From Ruania halotolerans (GTDB lineage Bacteria > Actinomycetota > Actinomycetes > Actinomycetales > Beutenbergiaceae), in assembly GCF_021049285.1 (NCBI RefSeq), contig NZ_CP088017.1, positions 496,001-560,000 of the forward strand: a stretch of 64,000 nucleotides of DNA, given 5' to 3'. This document shows, piece by piece, positions 31,156-38,894 of the stretch (positions are counted from its first letter, which is position 1; each line of letters starts with the position of its first letter). Under the pieces are notes generated by a model. That model saw only the letters and a program-made list of their open reading frames with translations. It had not been told where the DNA came from and ran no database searches. A program made the translations under genes and the position numbers.

Positions 31156-31178
31156 ACTGGGCATCGATCGTGCGAACC

Positions 31179-31211
31179 GGCTGGGGCACCTGCGCATTGG
31201 GTGCCTCAGCC
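31179..31211. terminator. bidirectional hairpin between convergent genes
   Basis: GGCTGGGGCACC and GGTGCCTCAGCC form a 12-bp stem with one mismatch around a 9-nt loop, between the importer operon and bpa. Without T-runs, termination strength is uncertain. Confidence 0.65.
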
Positions 31212-31242
31212 CCCGCCTGAGCGGTCATGGCGGAGCGCGCAG

Positions 31243-31866
31243 TTACAGATACTGCCCGGTGCCGTGGTGCTCGCCGCCGTCCTGCTCGCCCAACCCCAAC
31301 GACTGACCTGGATTCACTCCAGGTGGCAATGCCTTGCGCATCTGCACCAATTGGTTCTTCGCGGCCATCTGCTGGGCCACCAGAGCGGTCTGAATCCCGT
31401 GGAACAGGCCCTCCAGCCAACCGACCAGTTGCGCCTGGGCGATGCGCAGTTCCGCGTCCGAGGGGGTGCGATCGTCGCTGAACGGCAAGGTGATGCGGTG
31501 CAGCTCCGCCACCAGGTCCTCGCTCAGCCCGTCCTCAAGTTCGTGCAGTGACTTCTCGTGGATGGCGGCCATGCGTTCGCGAGCCGCGTCATCGAGCGGG
31601 GCGCCTCGGACCTCATCAAGCAACTGCTTGATCATCGTGCCGATCCGCATCACCTTGGCCGGCTCGGCCACCAGTGTTGAGGGATCGGAATCGTCGTCGG
31701 TTGCCACACCGAGGCCGTCCTGGGAGGAGACCACCACGCGGGGACCCTCGGAGCTCTCACCTGAGCCCTCGGACCGGTCCTGCGCGGCGGTCGAGTCGTC
31801 TCGGGGGCCTTCAGCAGTGCTGCCCGCCGGTTCGTCGGTGGTGTCCTCGCGATCAGTGCTCGTCAT
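31243..31866 (-). CDS. bpa: bacterial proteasome activator Bpa
   Basis: A 207-residue actinobacterial proteasome activator (DUF2587, homologous to Rv3780). After a disordered acidic N-terminus of about 65 residues comes the conserved four-helix core beginning EPAKVMRIGTMIKQLLDEVR and including AELRIAQAQLVGWLEGLFHG. The C-terminus ends GQYL, the motif that docks into the 20S alpha ring. Bpa rings open the gate without ATP to degrade unfolded proteins such as HspR. The start at 31866 has TGGAG upstream. All key features are intact, implying that the organism has a 20S proteasome. Confidence 0.96.
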   Translation of the reverse strand: MTSTDREDTTDEPAGSTAEGPRDDSTAAQDRSEGSGESSEGPRVVVSSQDGLGVATDDDSDPSTLVAEPAKVMRIGTMIKQLLDEVRGAPLDDAARERMAAIHEKSLHELEDGLSEDLVAELHRITLPFSDDRTPSDAELRIAQAQLVGWLEGLFHGIQTALVAQQMAAKNQLVQMRKALPPGVNPGQSLGLGEQDGGEHHGTGQYL

Positions 31867-31985
31867 GACTCCATCATGCCTGGCTGTGCGTCCCCGGTGC
31901 GCGGTCGGCGCATGTGCGCGCGGCGGGGGGCACCGAGAACTCCGGGCGGAGCATGAGCCGGCGCGAGCAGGCTAGCCTTCGGAGT

Positions 31986-33221
31986 ATGAACTGGTTGACC
32001 AACGCTGCTCACACCCGGTGGTTGGAGAGCGAGACAGACGCACTCCTGGACTTCGCCTCGGGGTCCCTCGTGGACGAAGGATTCGGCTATCTGAGCGCAG
32101 AGGGGGTGCCGGTCGCGTCCCAAGGCAGTCACCTGTGGCTGACCTGCCGGATGATCCACTGCTTCTCGCTGGGTGCGCTGCTCGGCCGGCCCGGTTCGGC
32201 CACCATGGTCGACCACGGGCTGCGAGCCCTGACCGCCCACTTTCGCGACGACGTCAACGGTGGGTGGTACGCCCAGGTGGGACCGGACGGGCCGATGGAC
32301 GATTCCAAGCCGGCGTATGCCCATGCATTCGTGATCCTCGCCGGTGCGAGTGCGGCCTCGGCCGGCCGGCCCGGCGGCAAGGAGCTGCTGGAGGAGGCGC
32401 TGACCGTCTCACTGCAGTGGTTCTGGCGCGAGGACGAGGGCATGGTGGTGGAGTCCTGGGACAAGACCTTCACCCAGCTGGAGGACTACCGCGGTGTCAA
32501 CGCCAATATGCACACGGTGGAGGCATACCTGGCAGCGGCCGACGTCACCGGCGATGATGCGTGGCTGGAGCGTGCAACGCGCATCACGCGCCGCGTGGTG
32601 GATGGTTTCGCCCGGGAGCAGTCGTGGCGGATCCCCGAACACTTCGACTCGACCTGGCAGCCGTTGCTCGACTACAACATGGACTCGCCTTCGGATCCGT
32701 TCCGGCCGGCTGGGGCCACTGTGGGTCACTGGTTCGAGTGGAGCCGGCTGGCGTTGCACGTACGCGCTGCCTGGGCGGCCCGAGGCGTCTCCGCCGAGGA
32801 CTGGATGCTCGAGGGCGCGCAGGCGTTGTTCGACCTCGGGGTGACCGAGGGCTGGGATGTGGACGGCGCCGATGGCTTCGTTTACACGGTGGACTTCGAC
32901 GGCCGCCCGCTGGTGCGCGAACGGATGCATTGGGTGGTCACCGAGGCGCTCGCGGCCGCCGCCGCCCTGTACCGGGTGACCGGGGATGCGAACATCGCCG
33001 CCTGGTACCAGTTGTGGTGGGAGTACGCCGCCGTGCACTTGATCGATACCGAGTTCGGGTCCTGGCTGCACGAGCTGGGCCCGGCCAACGAGCCGAGCGC
33101 CACGGTGTGGGCGGGCAAGCCGGACGCATATCACGCGGTGCAGGCCACACTCATCCCGCGACTGCCGCTCGCCCCGGTGCTCGCCCCCGCGCTCGCCCAA
33201 GGCCTCCTCGATACCCACTGA
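31986..33221 (+). CDS. AGE-family sugar isomerase/epimerase
   Basis: A 411-residue (alpha/alpha)6-barrel enzyme of the N-acylglucosamine 2-epimerase superfamily, closest in pattern to YihS/mannose isomerases: HLWLTCRMIHCFSLGALLGRPG, NGGWYAQVG, AYAHAFVILA, and catalytic-type His residues in NMHTVEAYLAA and ERMHWVVTEALA. It probably interconverts a free ketose/aldose pair such as mannose and fructose, in the cytosol. TAGCCT (31973-31978) lies seven bases before the ATG, a leaderless-style start. Its stop codon lies inside a 14-bp tandem repeat. Confidence 0.88.
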   Translation: MNWLTNAAHTRWLESETDALLDFASGSLVDEGFGYLSAEGVPVASQGSHLWLTCRMIHCFSLGALLGRPGSATMVDHGLRALTAHFRDDVNGGWYAQVGPDGPMDDSKPAYAHAFVILAGASAASAGRPGGKELLEEALTVSLQWFWREDEGMVVESWDKTFTQLEDYRGVNANMHTVEAYLAAADVTGDDAWLERATRITRRVVDGFAREQSWRIPEHFDSTWQPLLDYNMDSPSDPFRPAGATVGHWFEWSRLALHVRAAWAARGVSAEDWMLEGAQALFDLGVTEGWDVDGADGFVYTVDFDGRPLVRERMHWVVTEALAAAAALYRVTGDANIAAWYQLWWEYAAVHLIDTEFGSWLHELGPANEPSATVWAGKPDAYHAVQATLIPRLPLAPVLAPALAQGLLDTH

Positions 33222-33263
33222 TCGATACCCACTGATCGATACCCACCGATCGATGCCCACTGC
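33208..33263 (+). repeat. 14-bp tandem repeat spanning the isomerase stop codon
   Basis: Four consecutive units of TCGATACCCACTGA or one- to two-base variants. The first unit is the last codons plus TGA of the isomerase; the remaining units repeat that gene end downstream. This is the same arrangement as at 7301-7363 with a different sequence. Confidence 0.9.
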
Positions 33264-33295
33264 CCGCGAGCGACCCCCTGGCCGCCCCCCACTTC

Positions 33296-33355
33296 CGCGA
33301 GTGCCCTGCTTTTCGCTCACCTGCTGAGATGTGGGCGAGATCGGGCGCACTCGCG
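33296..33355. repeat. REP-like 60-bp intergenic element, copy 1
   Basis: About 48 of 60 positions match the copy at 34471-34530. The ends are complementary (CGCGAGTGC with GCACTCGCG), so each copy can fold into a hairpin. It lies downstream of both the isomerase and the oxidoreductase. Neighbouring 33356-33443 is GC-rich with short repeats of a GGCGG..CTCCTGCC type and no gene. Confidence 0.75.
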
Positions 33356-33443
33356 CGGCGTCCAGTGCGGCCGCTGGACTCCCGACGGCGGTCCTCCTGC
33401 CGGCGGCCCTCCTGCCGGCTGTCCCTCGACGGCGGCCCTTCCC

Positions 33444-34454
33444 TCAGGGCAGGAGCAGCACCTTCCCGAACACCTCGCCGTCGGCCATCATCCGGTGAGC
33501 TTCGCCCGCCTCGGCGAGCGGCACCCGGGCGTGGATAGCGGGACGGATCGTGCCGCGGGTGACCAGGGGCCAGGTGCGCTCGCGGACATCGGCGAGGATC
33601 GCCGTCTTCTGCTCGGGCGGGCGCTGCCGCAAGACCGTGCCATGGACGGATAGCCACCGGGTGAGCACGGGGGCGAGTTTCAGTTCGGCCGTGGCACCCT
33701 TCTGCATGCCGATGATCACCAGGTGCCCGAACGGGGCGAGTGCGTCGATGTTCTGCTGCAGATACTTCGCCCCGACGACGTCCAGCACCACGTCTGCGCC
33801 CCTTCCCTCGGTCTCTGCGTGGGTGACCTCGACGAAGTCCTCGCTGCGGTAGTCGATGGCGCGGTGGGCGCCGAGTGCGGCGCAGCGGGCGGTCCGGTCC
33901 GGGCCGCCGGCCGTGGTGAGTACGCGAACGCCGAGGGCGGTCAGCAGCTGGATCGCGGTGGTTCCGACCCCGCCGGAACCGCCGTGCACGAGGATCGTGG
34001 CGCCGTCGAGCGCGTGCGGATCGAGCCCGGCCGCTCCGGGCACGCCGGGTACGGCGAACAGATTCGACCACAGCGTGGCCAGCGCCTCGGGAAGGCCAGC
34101 GGCCTCGACCAGGTCACGATCGTCCGGTACGGGGAGCAGCAGATCGGCGCGGGCGACGGCACGCTCGGCGTACCCGCCGCCGTCGAGGAGGGCGCAGACC
34201 CGATCACCCACCCCATACCCGGTGACCTGCTCACCGAGTGCGGCGATCGTTCCGGAGACTTCGAGGCCCGGCCAGTCCGGGGCGCCGGCGGGCGGCGGGT
34301 GCATCCCTTGGAGCTGGAGCAGGTCGGCGCGGTTTACGCCGGCGGCGGCCACATCGATGAGCACCTCCCCGGGGCCGGGTGAAGGGTCCGGGAGAGTGGC
34401 CGGCGCCAGGGTGCCGGCGGAGGATTCGTCAGAGGAGATCACCATCGCGCGCAT
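33444..34454 (-). CDS. NAD(P)H:quinone oxidoreductase, PIG3-like (MDR family)
   Basis: A 336-residue zinc-free medium-chain reductase. The start MRAMVISS, the segment AAGVNRADLLQLQGMHPPP and the nucleotide-binding VHGGSGGVGTTAIQLL are characteristic of the PIG3/quinone oxidoreductase group, which reduces quinones or enones with NADPH. TAGGGT (34466-34461) sits six bases before the ATG, with GGAGGT filling the gap; this could act as a leaderless start or as a ribosome site. The gene is flanked by the two REP-like elements. Confidence 0.92.
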   Translation of the reverse strand: MRAMVISSDESSAGTLAPATLPDPSPGPGEVLIDVAAAGVNRADLLQLQGMHPPPAGAPDWPGLEVSGTIAALGEQVTGYGVGDRVCALLDGGGYAERAVARADLLLPVPDDRDLVEAAGLPEALATLWSNLFAVPGVPGAAGLDPHALDGATILVHGGSGGVGTTAIQLLTALGVRVLTTAGGPDRTARCAALGAHRAIDYRSEDFVEVTHAETEGRGADVVLDVVGAKYLQQNIDALAPFGHLVIIGMQKGATAELKLAPVLTRWLSVHGTVLRQRPPEQKTAILADVRERTWPLVTRGTIRPAIHARVPLAEAGEAHRMMADGEVFGKVLLLP

Positions 34455-34470
34455 ACCTCCACCCTACGAA

Positions 34471-34530
34471 CGCGAGTGCGCTCCTTCTCGCTCACCGACT
34501 GAGATATGACCGAAATCGGGCGCACTCAGC
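34471..34530. repeat. REP-like 60-bp intergenic element, copy 2
   Basis: Paired with 33296-33355 in the same orientation, keeping CTTCTCGCTCAC, CTGAGATATG and ATCGGGCGCACTC cores. It lies directly upstream of the oxidoreductase and about 50 bp before tRNA-Ser(UGA). Confidence 0.75.
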
Positions 34531-34580
34531 GTGGGCCGGTTTGGGCAGTCCGGCACCCCTGGGACAGAATGGACCCACCA

Positions 34581-34666
34581 GGAGAGTTGACAGAGCGGCC
34601 GAATGTGACGGTCTTGAAAACCGTTGTGCCTCAACAGCACCAAGGGTTCGAATCCCTTACTCTCCG
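34581..34666 (+). tRNA. tRNA-Ser (anticodon UGA)
   Basis: An 86-nt class II tRNA. The acceptor stem GGAGAGT pairs with ACTCTCC, the discriminator is G, the anticodon loop CTTGAAA gives TGA, a long serine-type variable arm is present, and GGGTTCGAATCCC forms the T arm. CCA is not encoded. TTGGGC (34541-34546), 18 nt, CAGAAT (34565-34570) is a plausible promoter. The spacer 34667-34825 holds no gene. Confidence 0.96.
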
Positions 34667-34825
34667 CCGATGCCTCAGCGCCGGCCCATGAACGGGGGCC
34701 GACGCCAGGGAGGCTGTGGGCGATTGCCTCCCTCACACCAGTGGTGACTAGGTCGCCCACGGAGTTCGGCCTACGACGGCGAGCCTAGGTGGGTCAGGGG
34801 GGCGGGCATTCGCGTATCGACGGGA

Positions 34826-35533
34826 TTATGCGTGGTCGTCGCGGTTGACGGCGAACCGGTCCAGCTCCCTCAGGAGGAGGGGAAGTAACTCTGGGTCGGT
34901 CAGCGCCCGAAAATGCCCGGGTGTGGCGAGCCGGACGTTTCGTGCCCCGGGTAGCTCGCTCCCGGCGGGGATATGCGGGTCGAACCCCGTTGCGGCGGAG
35001 ACGATGCGGGAGTTGTCGGCCTGTTGTGCGGCCAAGGCCGTGATCACCTCGTCGTCGGGAAGGAACGCACGCACACTGCGCAGCGGCAGCCACCGGGCAT
35101 AGGGCGAGCCCGAGAACGGCGAGTTCACTGCCACCATGCCGAGCACGCGGTCACGAACGTCAGGGCGGCCCATCAGACTCTTGCCGATCAGGCCACCCTT
35201 GCTGTGCGCGATGAGCACCACGCCCGTCAGGTCGGTCTCTGTCAGTGTCGCGGCCGCGAGGTCGGCCATGTCCGGCACGCTGCCTCGATTGAAGCCCAAC
35301 GGTGCCACCACGTGCACGGGGTGCCCGTGGTGGTACAGGCCACGCGCTAGGGGTTCAAGGAAACGCCAGCTTTCATACACGCCGGGGAGGATGAGCACCG
35401 GCGGACGCCGTGGCTGCCGCGGGCGGGAGTAGGTGGCTGGGCCGGTGCGCGAGAGGAGACCTGCGAGTTGGCGTCGGACGGCGTAGGCGTAGTCGGCAGC
35501 CCACCACTGGGCGTGTCGCCAGATATCGGTCAT
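34826..35533 (-). CDS. alpha/beta hydrolase (lipase-like)
   Basis: A 235-residue serine hydrolase. VLILPGVYESWRFLEPLARGL is the first strand and oxyanion region, and the nucleophile Ser sits in AHSKGG, where Ala replaces the first Gly of the usual G-x-S-x-G. The catalytic His is probably in the C-terminal ATPGHF. The start at 35533 overlaps the upstream hydrolase stop (ATGA), so the pair is translationally coupled. Substrate unknown; triacylglycerol- or PHB-type esters are possible. Confidence 0.85.
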   Translation of the reverse strand: MTDIWRHAQWWAADYAYAVRRQLAGLLSRTGPATYSRPRQPRRPPVLILPGVYESWRFLEPLARGLYHHGHPVHVVAPLGFNRGSVPDMADLAAATLTETDLTGVVLIAHSKGGLIGKSLMGRPDVRDRVLGMVAVNSPFSGSPYARWLPLRSVRAFLPDDEVITALAAQQADNSRIVSAATGFDPHIPAGSELPGARNVRLATPGHFRALTDPELLPLLLRELDRFAVNRDDHA

Positions 35534-36321
35534 GCCGCGCCGCCGGTCGGTCCCACGCCCGCGGCGCCGTCGCGGATCCATTGCCCCACGATGGCGGGGT
35601 CAACCGCCGTTGCGGCATGCGCGGCGCCCGGTACCTCCCGCATCTCGCCATGCGCTGCCGCATTCGCCAACTCCTGTGCCCACGCGCGCGAACACACGCG
35701 GTCGTACTGCCCGCGAACCACCAACACCCGGCCACGCACCTGGGTGACGGCGGCGAGAGTGTCGAAGGCGAACATCGGGCGGAGCATCGCGGAGTACCAG
35801 CGCGGACCCGCGCGCAGATAGTCGACAATCACGGAGGCGTTGACCCGAGCGGGCTCGTGGAAGGCATCTCGCGCCAGCCGCCACGCTTGTCCAGCGGCGG
35901 AAGCCGCTGCAGGGTCGACGACGGGTCCGATCAATACTCCGACCGGCGCGAGATGTGGCGCCTGGTTCATCATCGCCGCGACCACCTGCGTCCCCATCGA
36001 ATGGCCGACGAGTGTGGCTGCGTTGACCTGGCGACGCTTGAGCATCTGGAGCACCGTCCCGGCGATCTGCTCCACGCTCGGCGCAGAATCGGGACGAGGA
36101 CTGCGTCCGAAGCCGGGAAGGTCTGGAACGATCACCCGCCGGGTGGTGGCCAGTTCCGCGGCAAGCGGGCGGAAGTAGCGTTCAGACGCACCGATGCCGT
36201 GCACGAGAACGACGGCCTCAGCCATCGGGTCACCGAGTTCCCTGACCGCGAGCCGGGTGACCGGGTCGAGGACTGCGCGACCGCGACCACCCATCGATCG
36301 CTCGCTGGGCCGCGCGGTCAC
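35530..36321 (-). CDS. alpha/beta hydrolase
   Basis: A 263-residue cytosolic hydrolase with the oxyanion motif VLVHGIGASERYF, the nucleophile in GHSMGT, an Asp in RGQYDRV and the His in AAHAAT. GTG 36321 is used; ATG 36294 would shorten it by 9 residues. It is the first gene of a coupled pair of hydrolases, suggesting that both act on related esters. Function is not predictable further. Confidence 0.87.
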   Translation of the reverse strand: MTARPSERSMGGRGRAVLDPVTRLAVRELGDPMAEAVVLVHGIGASERYFRPLAAELATTRRVIVPDLPGFGRSPRPDSAPSVEQIAGTVLQMLKRRQVNAATLVGHSMGTQVVAAMMNQAPHLAPVGVLIGPVVDPAAASAAGQAWRLARDAFHEPARVNASVIVDYLRAGPRWYSAMLRPMFAFDTLAAVTQVRGRVLVVRGQYDRVCSRAWAQELANAAAHGEMREVPGAAHAATAVDPAIVGQWIRDGAAGVGPTGGAA

Positions 36322-36648
36322 GCGATCTCACCCACGGTCCCGGTGTCGATACTGGCCATCTGCCCAGTCTGCGGGTCGAGAGACCTCGCCGCGCGTCGGT
36401 GAACGCAGACTGATACAGCGGGAGGCGCTCGCCGCCTGCAACGCCCCTAGTGGCTCGTCGATGGCCGCGAGGAACGTCCTTCCATCCGCGGAGGTCTCGT
36501 GATGTTCATCGGTGGTGGCGCCGGTCTCGTTGGTGGCGCACGAACGCGGCTGGCGCGGTTGGAGTCGGCGACATGACGGCTGATTCTTGCTGGTTGGCGA
36601 GCGTGGTTCGCATCATCGCGACGACGCCGTTATCCTGGGTGGCGTCTA
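36322..36648. other. intergenic region before tRNA-Ser(GCU)
   Basis: No convincing gene is seen on either strand; the only ORFs are Arg/Trp/Pro-rich frames with no start signal. TATCCT (36631-36636) lies 12 bp before the tRNA and is its probable -10 box. On the minus strand a 13-codon frame (from 36358) ends in the GTGA of the hydrolase start, but nothing supports it as a leader peptide. Confidence 0.6.
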
Positions 36649-36737
36649 GGAGACGTCGCATAGTCTGGTCTAGTGCGCATCCCTGCTAAGGATGTGAAGG
36701 GGCAACCCTTCCGTGGGTTCAAATCCCACCGTCTCCG
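36649..36737 (+). tRNA. tRNA-Ser (anticodon GCU)
   Basis: An 89-nt class II tRNA. The acceptor GGAGACG pairs with CGTCTCC, the discriminator is G, the anticodon loop CTGCTAA gives GCT, and a long variable arm GAAGGGGCAACCCTTC and T arm GTGGGTTCAAATCCCAC are present. CCA is not encoded. Its 3' end lies nine bases from the start of an IS481 element and is repeated at 38107. Confidence 0.95.
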
Positions 36738-36763
36738 CGTTGTGATGTCGCAGGACATCGGAA
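36726..36763 (+). repeat. direct repeat A: tRNA-Ser 3' end plus IS481 tip
   Basis: A 38-bp stretch that recurs at 38107-38144 with one mismatch. It covers the last 12 bases of tRNA-Ser(GCU), an 8-bp spacer and the IS481 terminal repeat. Confidence 0.9.
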
Positions 36764-36764
36764 T

Positions 36765-36795
36765 AGCCCGAACCCACGGATTGTGGGTTCGGGCT
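36765..36795. terminator. strong hairpin at the tRNA/IS481 junction
   Basis: A perfect 13-bp stem (AGCCCGAACCCAC), loop GGATT, followed by AGTTCTTT on the plus strand. It would end tRNA-Ser transcription and also lies at the transposase stop codon. A homologous 16-bp hairpin is at 38143-38178. Confidence 0.8.
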
Positions 36796-38009
36796 AGTTC
36801 TTTGTGGGGGCCGGTCCTGGGGGTCGCCCGGTGGGTTGGTAGCGCTTGGTGGGGTCGAGGGTGAGTTCGCGCAGGATCTCGCCGGTGGTGGCGTTGATGA
36901 TGGTGATCTCGAGGTCCTGGATGAGCAGGATCACGGGGGTTCGGGCGTGGGTTCGGCCGATGCCGATGTGGTGGAGGGTGCCGCCGTGGCGGAGGGTGAC
37001 TTTGCCGGCGGTGTCGACGCGGTCGTGGCGTACGCGGTGATGACGCTGGTCTGAGGGTGTGGTGGTGGGGGTGGCTTTAGGCCGGGTGTTGTAGGCGGTG
37101 GCGGGGGTTACCCGGTGCGGCAAGGACCTGTGGGGGCGTCGGTGGTTGTACTCGGTGGCGAACTCATCGAGCAGGGTCTGCAGGGCGGTGATGGTCGCGG
37201 GCTGGTCGGGGCGGGCGCGTAGCCACTTCTTGAGTGTTTGTTGGAAGCGCTCGACCTTGCCCTGGGTGGTGGGGTGGCCAGGTTTGCCGTTCTTCTGGAT
37301 GATGCCCCGGCGGTGTAGTTCGGTCTCTAGAGCGGTGCGTCCACCGCGTCGCTTCTTGCTGGCCAGGCGCACGGTGTAGACGAGTCCGTTGTCGGTCAGG
37401 GTCGCAGCGGGGTATCCGTGCTCGCTGGCGGTGTGGGCGAAGGTCTCGGCCACGATGGTCGAGGTGATCGCCTTGTGTGCGCTCAGGTGCAGCACGGTGC
37501 GGGAGTGGTCATCCAGCCAGGTGATGATCTCGGTGTCGGCCCCGGCGCGCCCGCTGGGGCGGGTCAGGCGGTAGTGGGCGGGAGTCGGACTGCCAGCACT
37601 CGTTCGGCTGAGCGGCTTCGAAACGCACGTAGGAGGACTTCGGGCGTTTCTTCGGCTCGAGGGTTATCAGCCCGGCGCGGGTCAGAATCCGGTGGATCGT
37701 GGCCCGGTGGACCTCGATGTGGTGGGTGTGGCCCAGGTGCCAGGCGATCGTGTCAGCGCCGGCGTCCAGGCCAGCGCGTAGCAGCCGCCCGCGGATGGCC
37801 ACGATCAAGTTGACTACTTCGGTCTCGGTGGCGGTCGGGCTGGTGTGTGGGCGTCGCGAGCGTGGCTCGAACGCCGCCTCGCCCTCGAGCCGGTACCGGG
37901 CCATGAGCTTGGAGATCCAGCCCTGGGATACGCCGTAGCGGCGGGCGACCGCGGACTGAGACTGGCCCGAGTTCACCGCGGTCACCACCAGGCGTCGCTT
38001 GTTGTCCAT
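36794..38009 (-). pseudogene. IS481-family transposase, frameshifted
   Basis: Two abutting frames make up one transposase of about 405 residues. The N-terminal part (38009 down to about 37583) has the helix-turn-helix SQSAVARRYGVSQGWISKLM and ends at NECWQSD, the first catalytic Asp. The C-terminal part (to 36794) has the second Asp in LTDNG and the Glu in GKVERFQQTLKKW. One extra C in a CCC run near 37580-37583 shifts the frame between them; removing it restores AHYRLTRPSGRAG and continuity. IS481 transposases are normally one ORF, so this is probably inactive rather than programmed frameshifting. Confidence 0.88.
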
Positions 38010-38106
38010 GAGCCACGAGCCTGGCCACGGCACCTATGCCGATCTCGTGCGACACCCCTATTCCGATGACCCGCGACACCCTATTCCGATGTCCTGCACC
38101 AGCACA

Positions 38107-38144
38107 CCACCGTCTCCGCGTTGTGATGTCTCAGGACATCGGAA
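38107..38144 (+). repeat. direct repeat B: second copy of tRNA-Ser 3' end plus IS tip
   Basis: It repeats 36726-36763 with one mismatch, starting 5 bp after the right tip of the IS481 element. The tRNA part is only the last 12 bases plus spacer, so no second tRNA is encoded. Confidence 0.9.
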
Positions 38145-38291
38145 GCCCCTGAACCCACGGTTGTGGGTTCAGGGGCTTCGTCGTTCGAGGGGTGGCCCGG
38201 GTGGTTGGCCGGTGCCTGATAGCGCTTGGTGGGGTGGTTCAAGCGCTCTCACTTGCTTGGGTGGTGGGGTGGCCAGGTTTGCCGTCTTTCT
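38127..38291 (-). mobile_element. IS481 remnant (related second copy, internally deleted)
   Basis: After the terminal repeat come a perfect 16-bp hairpin (38143-38178), a stretch matching the transposase 3' end (CCCCACCAAGCGCT on the minus strand, P-T-K-R-Y), then a jump to GGTGGGGTGGCCAGGTTTGC, which in the full copy lies about 430 bp further inside. The rest of this element is gone. 38292-38381 holds no gene. Confidence 0.8.
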
Positions 38292-38381
38292 GACGTCCGC
38301 GGTACTTACACCTAGGGCGCAGCGCGCGTGGACAATGATCCACCTCGCCGGTCGCTCGATAACGCCGTCTCGCTCAGGCGT

Positions 38382-38894
38382 TCAGACATCGGCTTCGAGT
38401 ACTTCCGAACTGCATAGCGCCGCGCGGAGTTGCTGCTTGGCGCGAGCGTACTTGCTCCGAACTGTCGTGGCAGGCGTGTCGAGCACCTGAGCGACCTCGG
38501 CGAGCGTGAAGCCCTCCCAGTGGACCAGCCGCACGACCTCCGCGAGGTCATCGTCGAGACGGGCGACGGCGTCGCGGACGTCGAGTCCGTCGTCCGCGTG
38601 CGGGGCGGTCGCTCCGCCGGCCGGCTCGGCGTTCTGCGCGCGCAGGACCAGCAGACTCCGGCGGCGCTGCCCGCGTCGCGCGTTGGCGACGACGTTCCGG
38701 GCGACCCCGAACAGCCACAGCCGGGCCTGCAGCCCGTCGTCGGGCACGGCGGCGGCGCGCCGCCACGCCGTCGTCATCACCTCACTCAACGCGTCGGTGG
38801 CGTCGTCGGGACCGATGCGCCGCTCGAGGTAGGCGAGCAGGTCGCGCGCGTTCCTCCTCAGCAGCTCGCCGAGCCGGTCGTTCGTACGGGTCAC
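38382..38894 (-). CDS. ECF-type RNA polymerase sigma factor
   Basis: A 170-residue sigma-70 family protein. Region 2 spans about residues 8-75 (RNARDLLAYLERRIGPDDATDALSEVM, then RLWLFGVARNVVANARR), and region 4 about 105-160 with LAEVAQVLDTPATTVRSKYARAK as the -35 binding helix-turn-helix. The GTG start at 38894 overlaps the stop of the upstream membrane-protein gene (GTGA), so the two are coupled. It has no C-terminal extension. Target genes are unknown; no matching promoter was identified nearby. Confidence 0.88.
   Translation of the reverse strand: MTRTNDRLGELLRRNARDLLAYLERRIGPDDATDALSEVMTTAWRRAAAVPDDGLQARLWLFGVARNVVANARRGQRRRSLLVLRAQNAEPAGGATAPHADDGLDVRDAVARLDDDLAEVVRLVHWEGFTLAEVAQVLDTPATTVRSKYARAKQQLRAALCSSEVLEADV

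Larger units (their letters stand above)
36746..38101 (-). mobile_element. IS481-family insertion sequence, 1.36 kb
   Basis: The ends share perfect 17-bp inverted repeats, GCAGGACATCGGAATAG at 36750-36766 and its complement at 38081-38097, inside tips that begin TG. The right end carries an extra internal copy of GCGACACCCCTATTCCGATG next to the terminal one. One transposase frame, broken by a frameshift, fills the element. It sits immediately downstream of tRNA-Ser(GCU), and the sequence flanking both ends contains the tRNA 3' terminus. Confidence 0.85.

Noticed and set aside
36322-36400. 13-codon leader peptide before the alpha/beta hydrolase
   Set aside because: No ribosome site, no regulatory codon bias and no attenuator structure.
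36794-38033. Programmed frameshifting in the IS481 transposase
   Set aside because: IS481 transposases are single-frame proteins and there is no slippery heptamer with a following structure; a one-base insertion explains it better.
36726-38144. Integrative element or prophage at the tRNA
   Set aside because: The direct repeats look like attL/attR, but only an IS481 transposase lies between them, with no tyrosine recombinase or phage genes.
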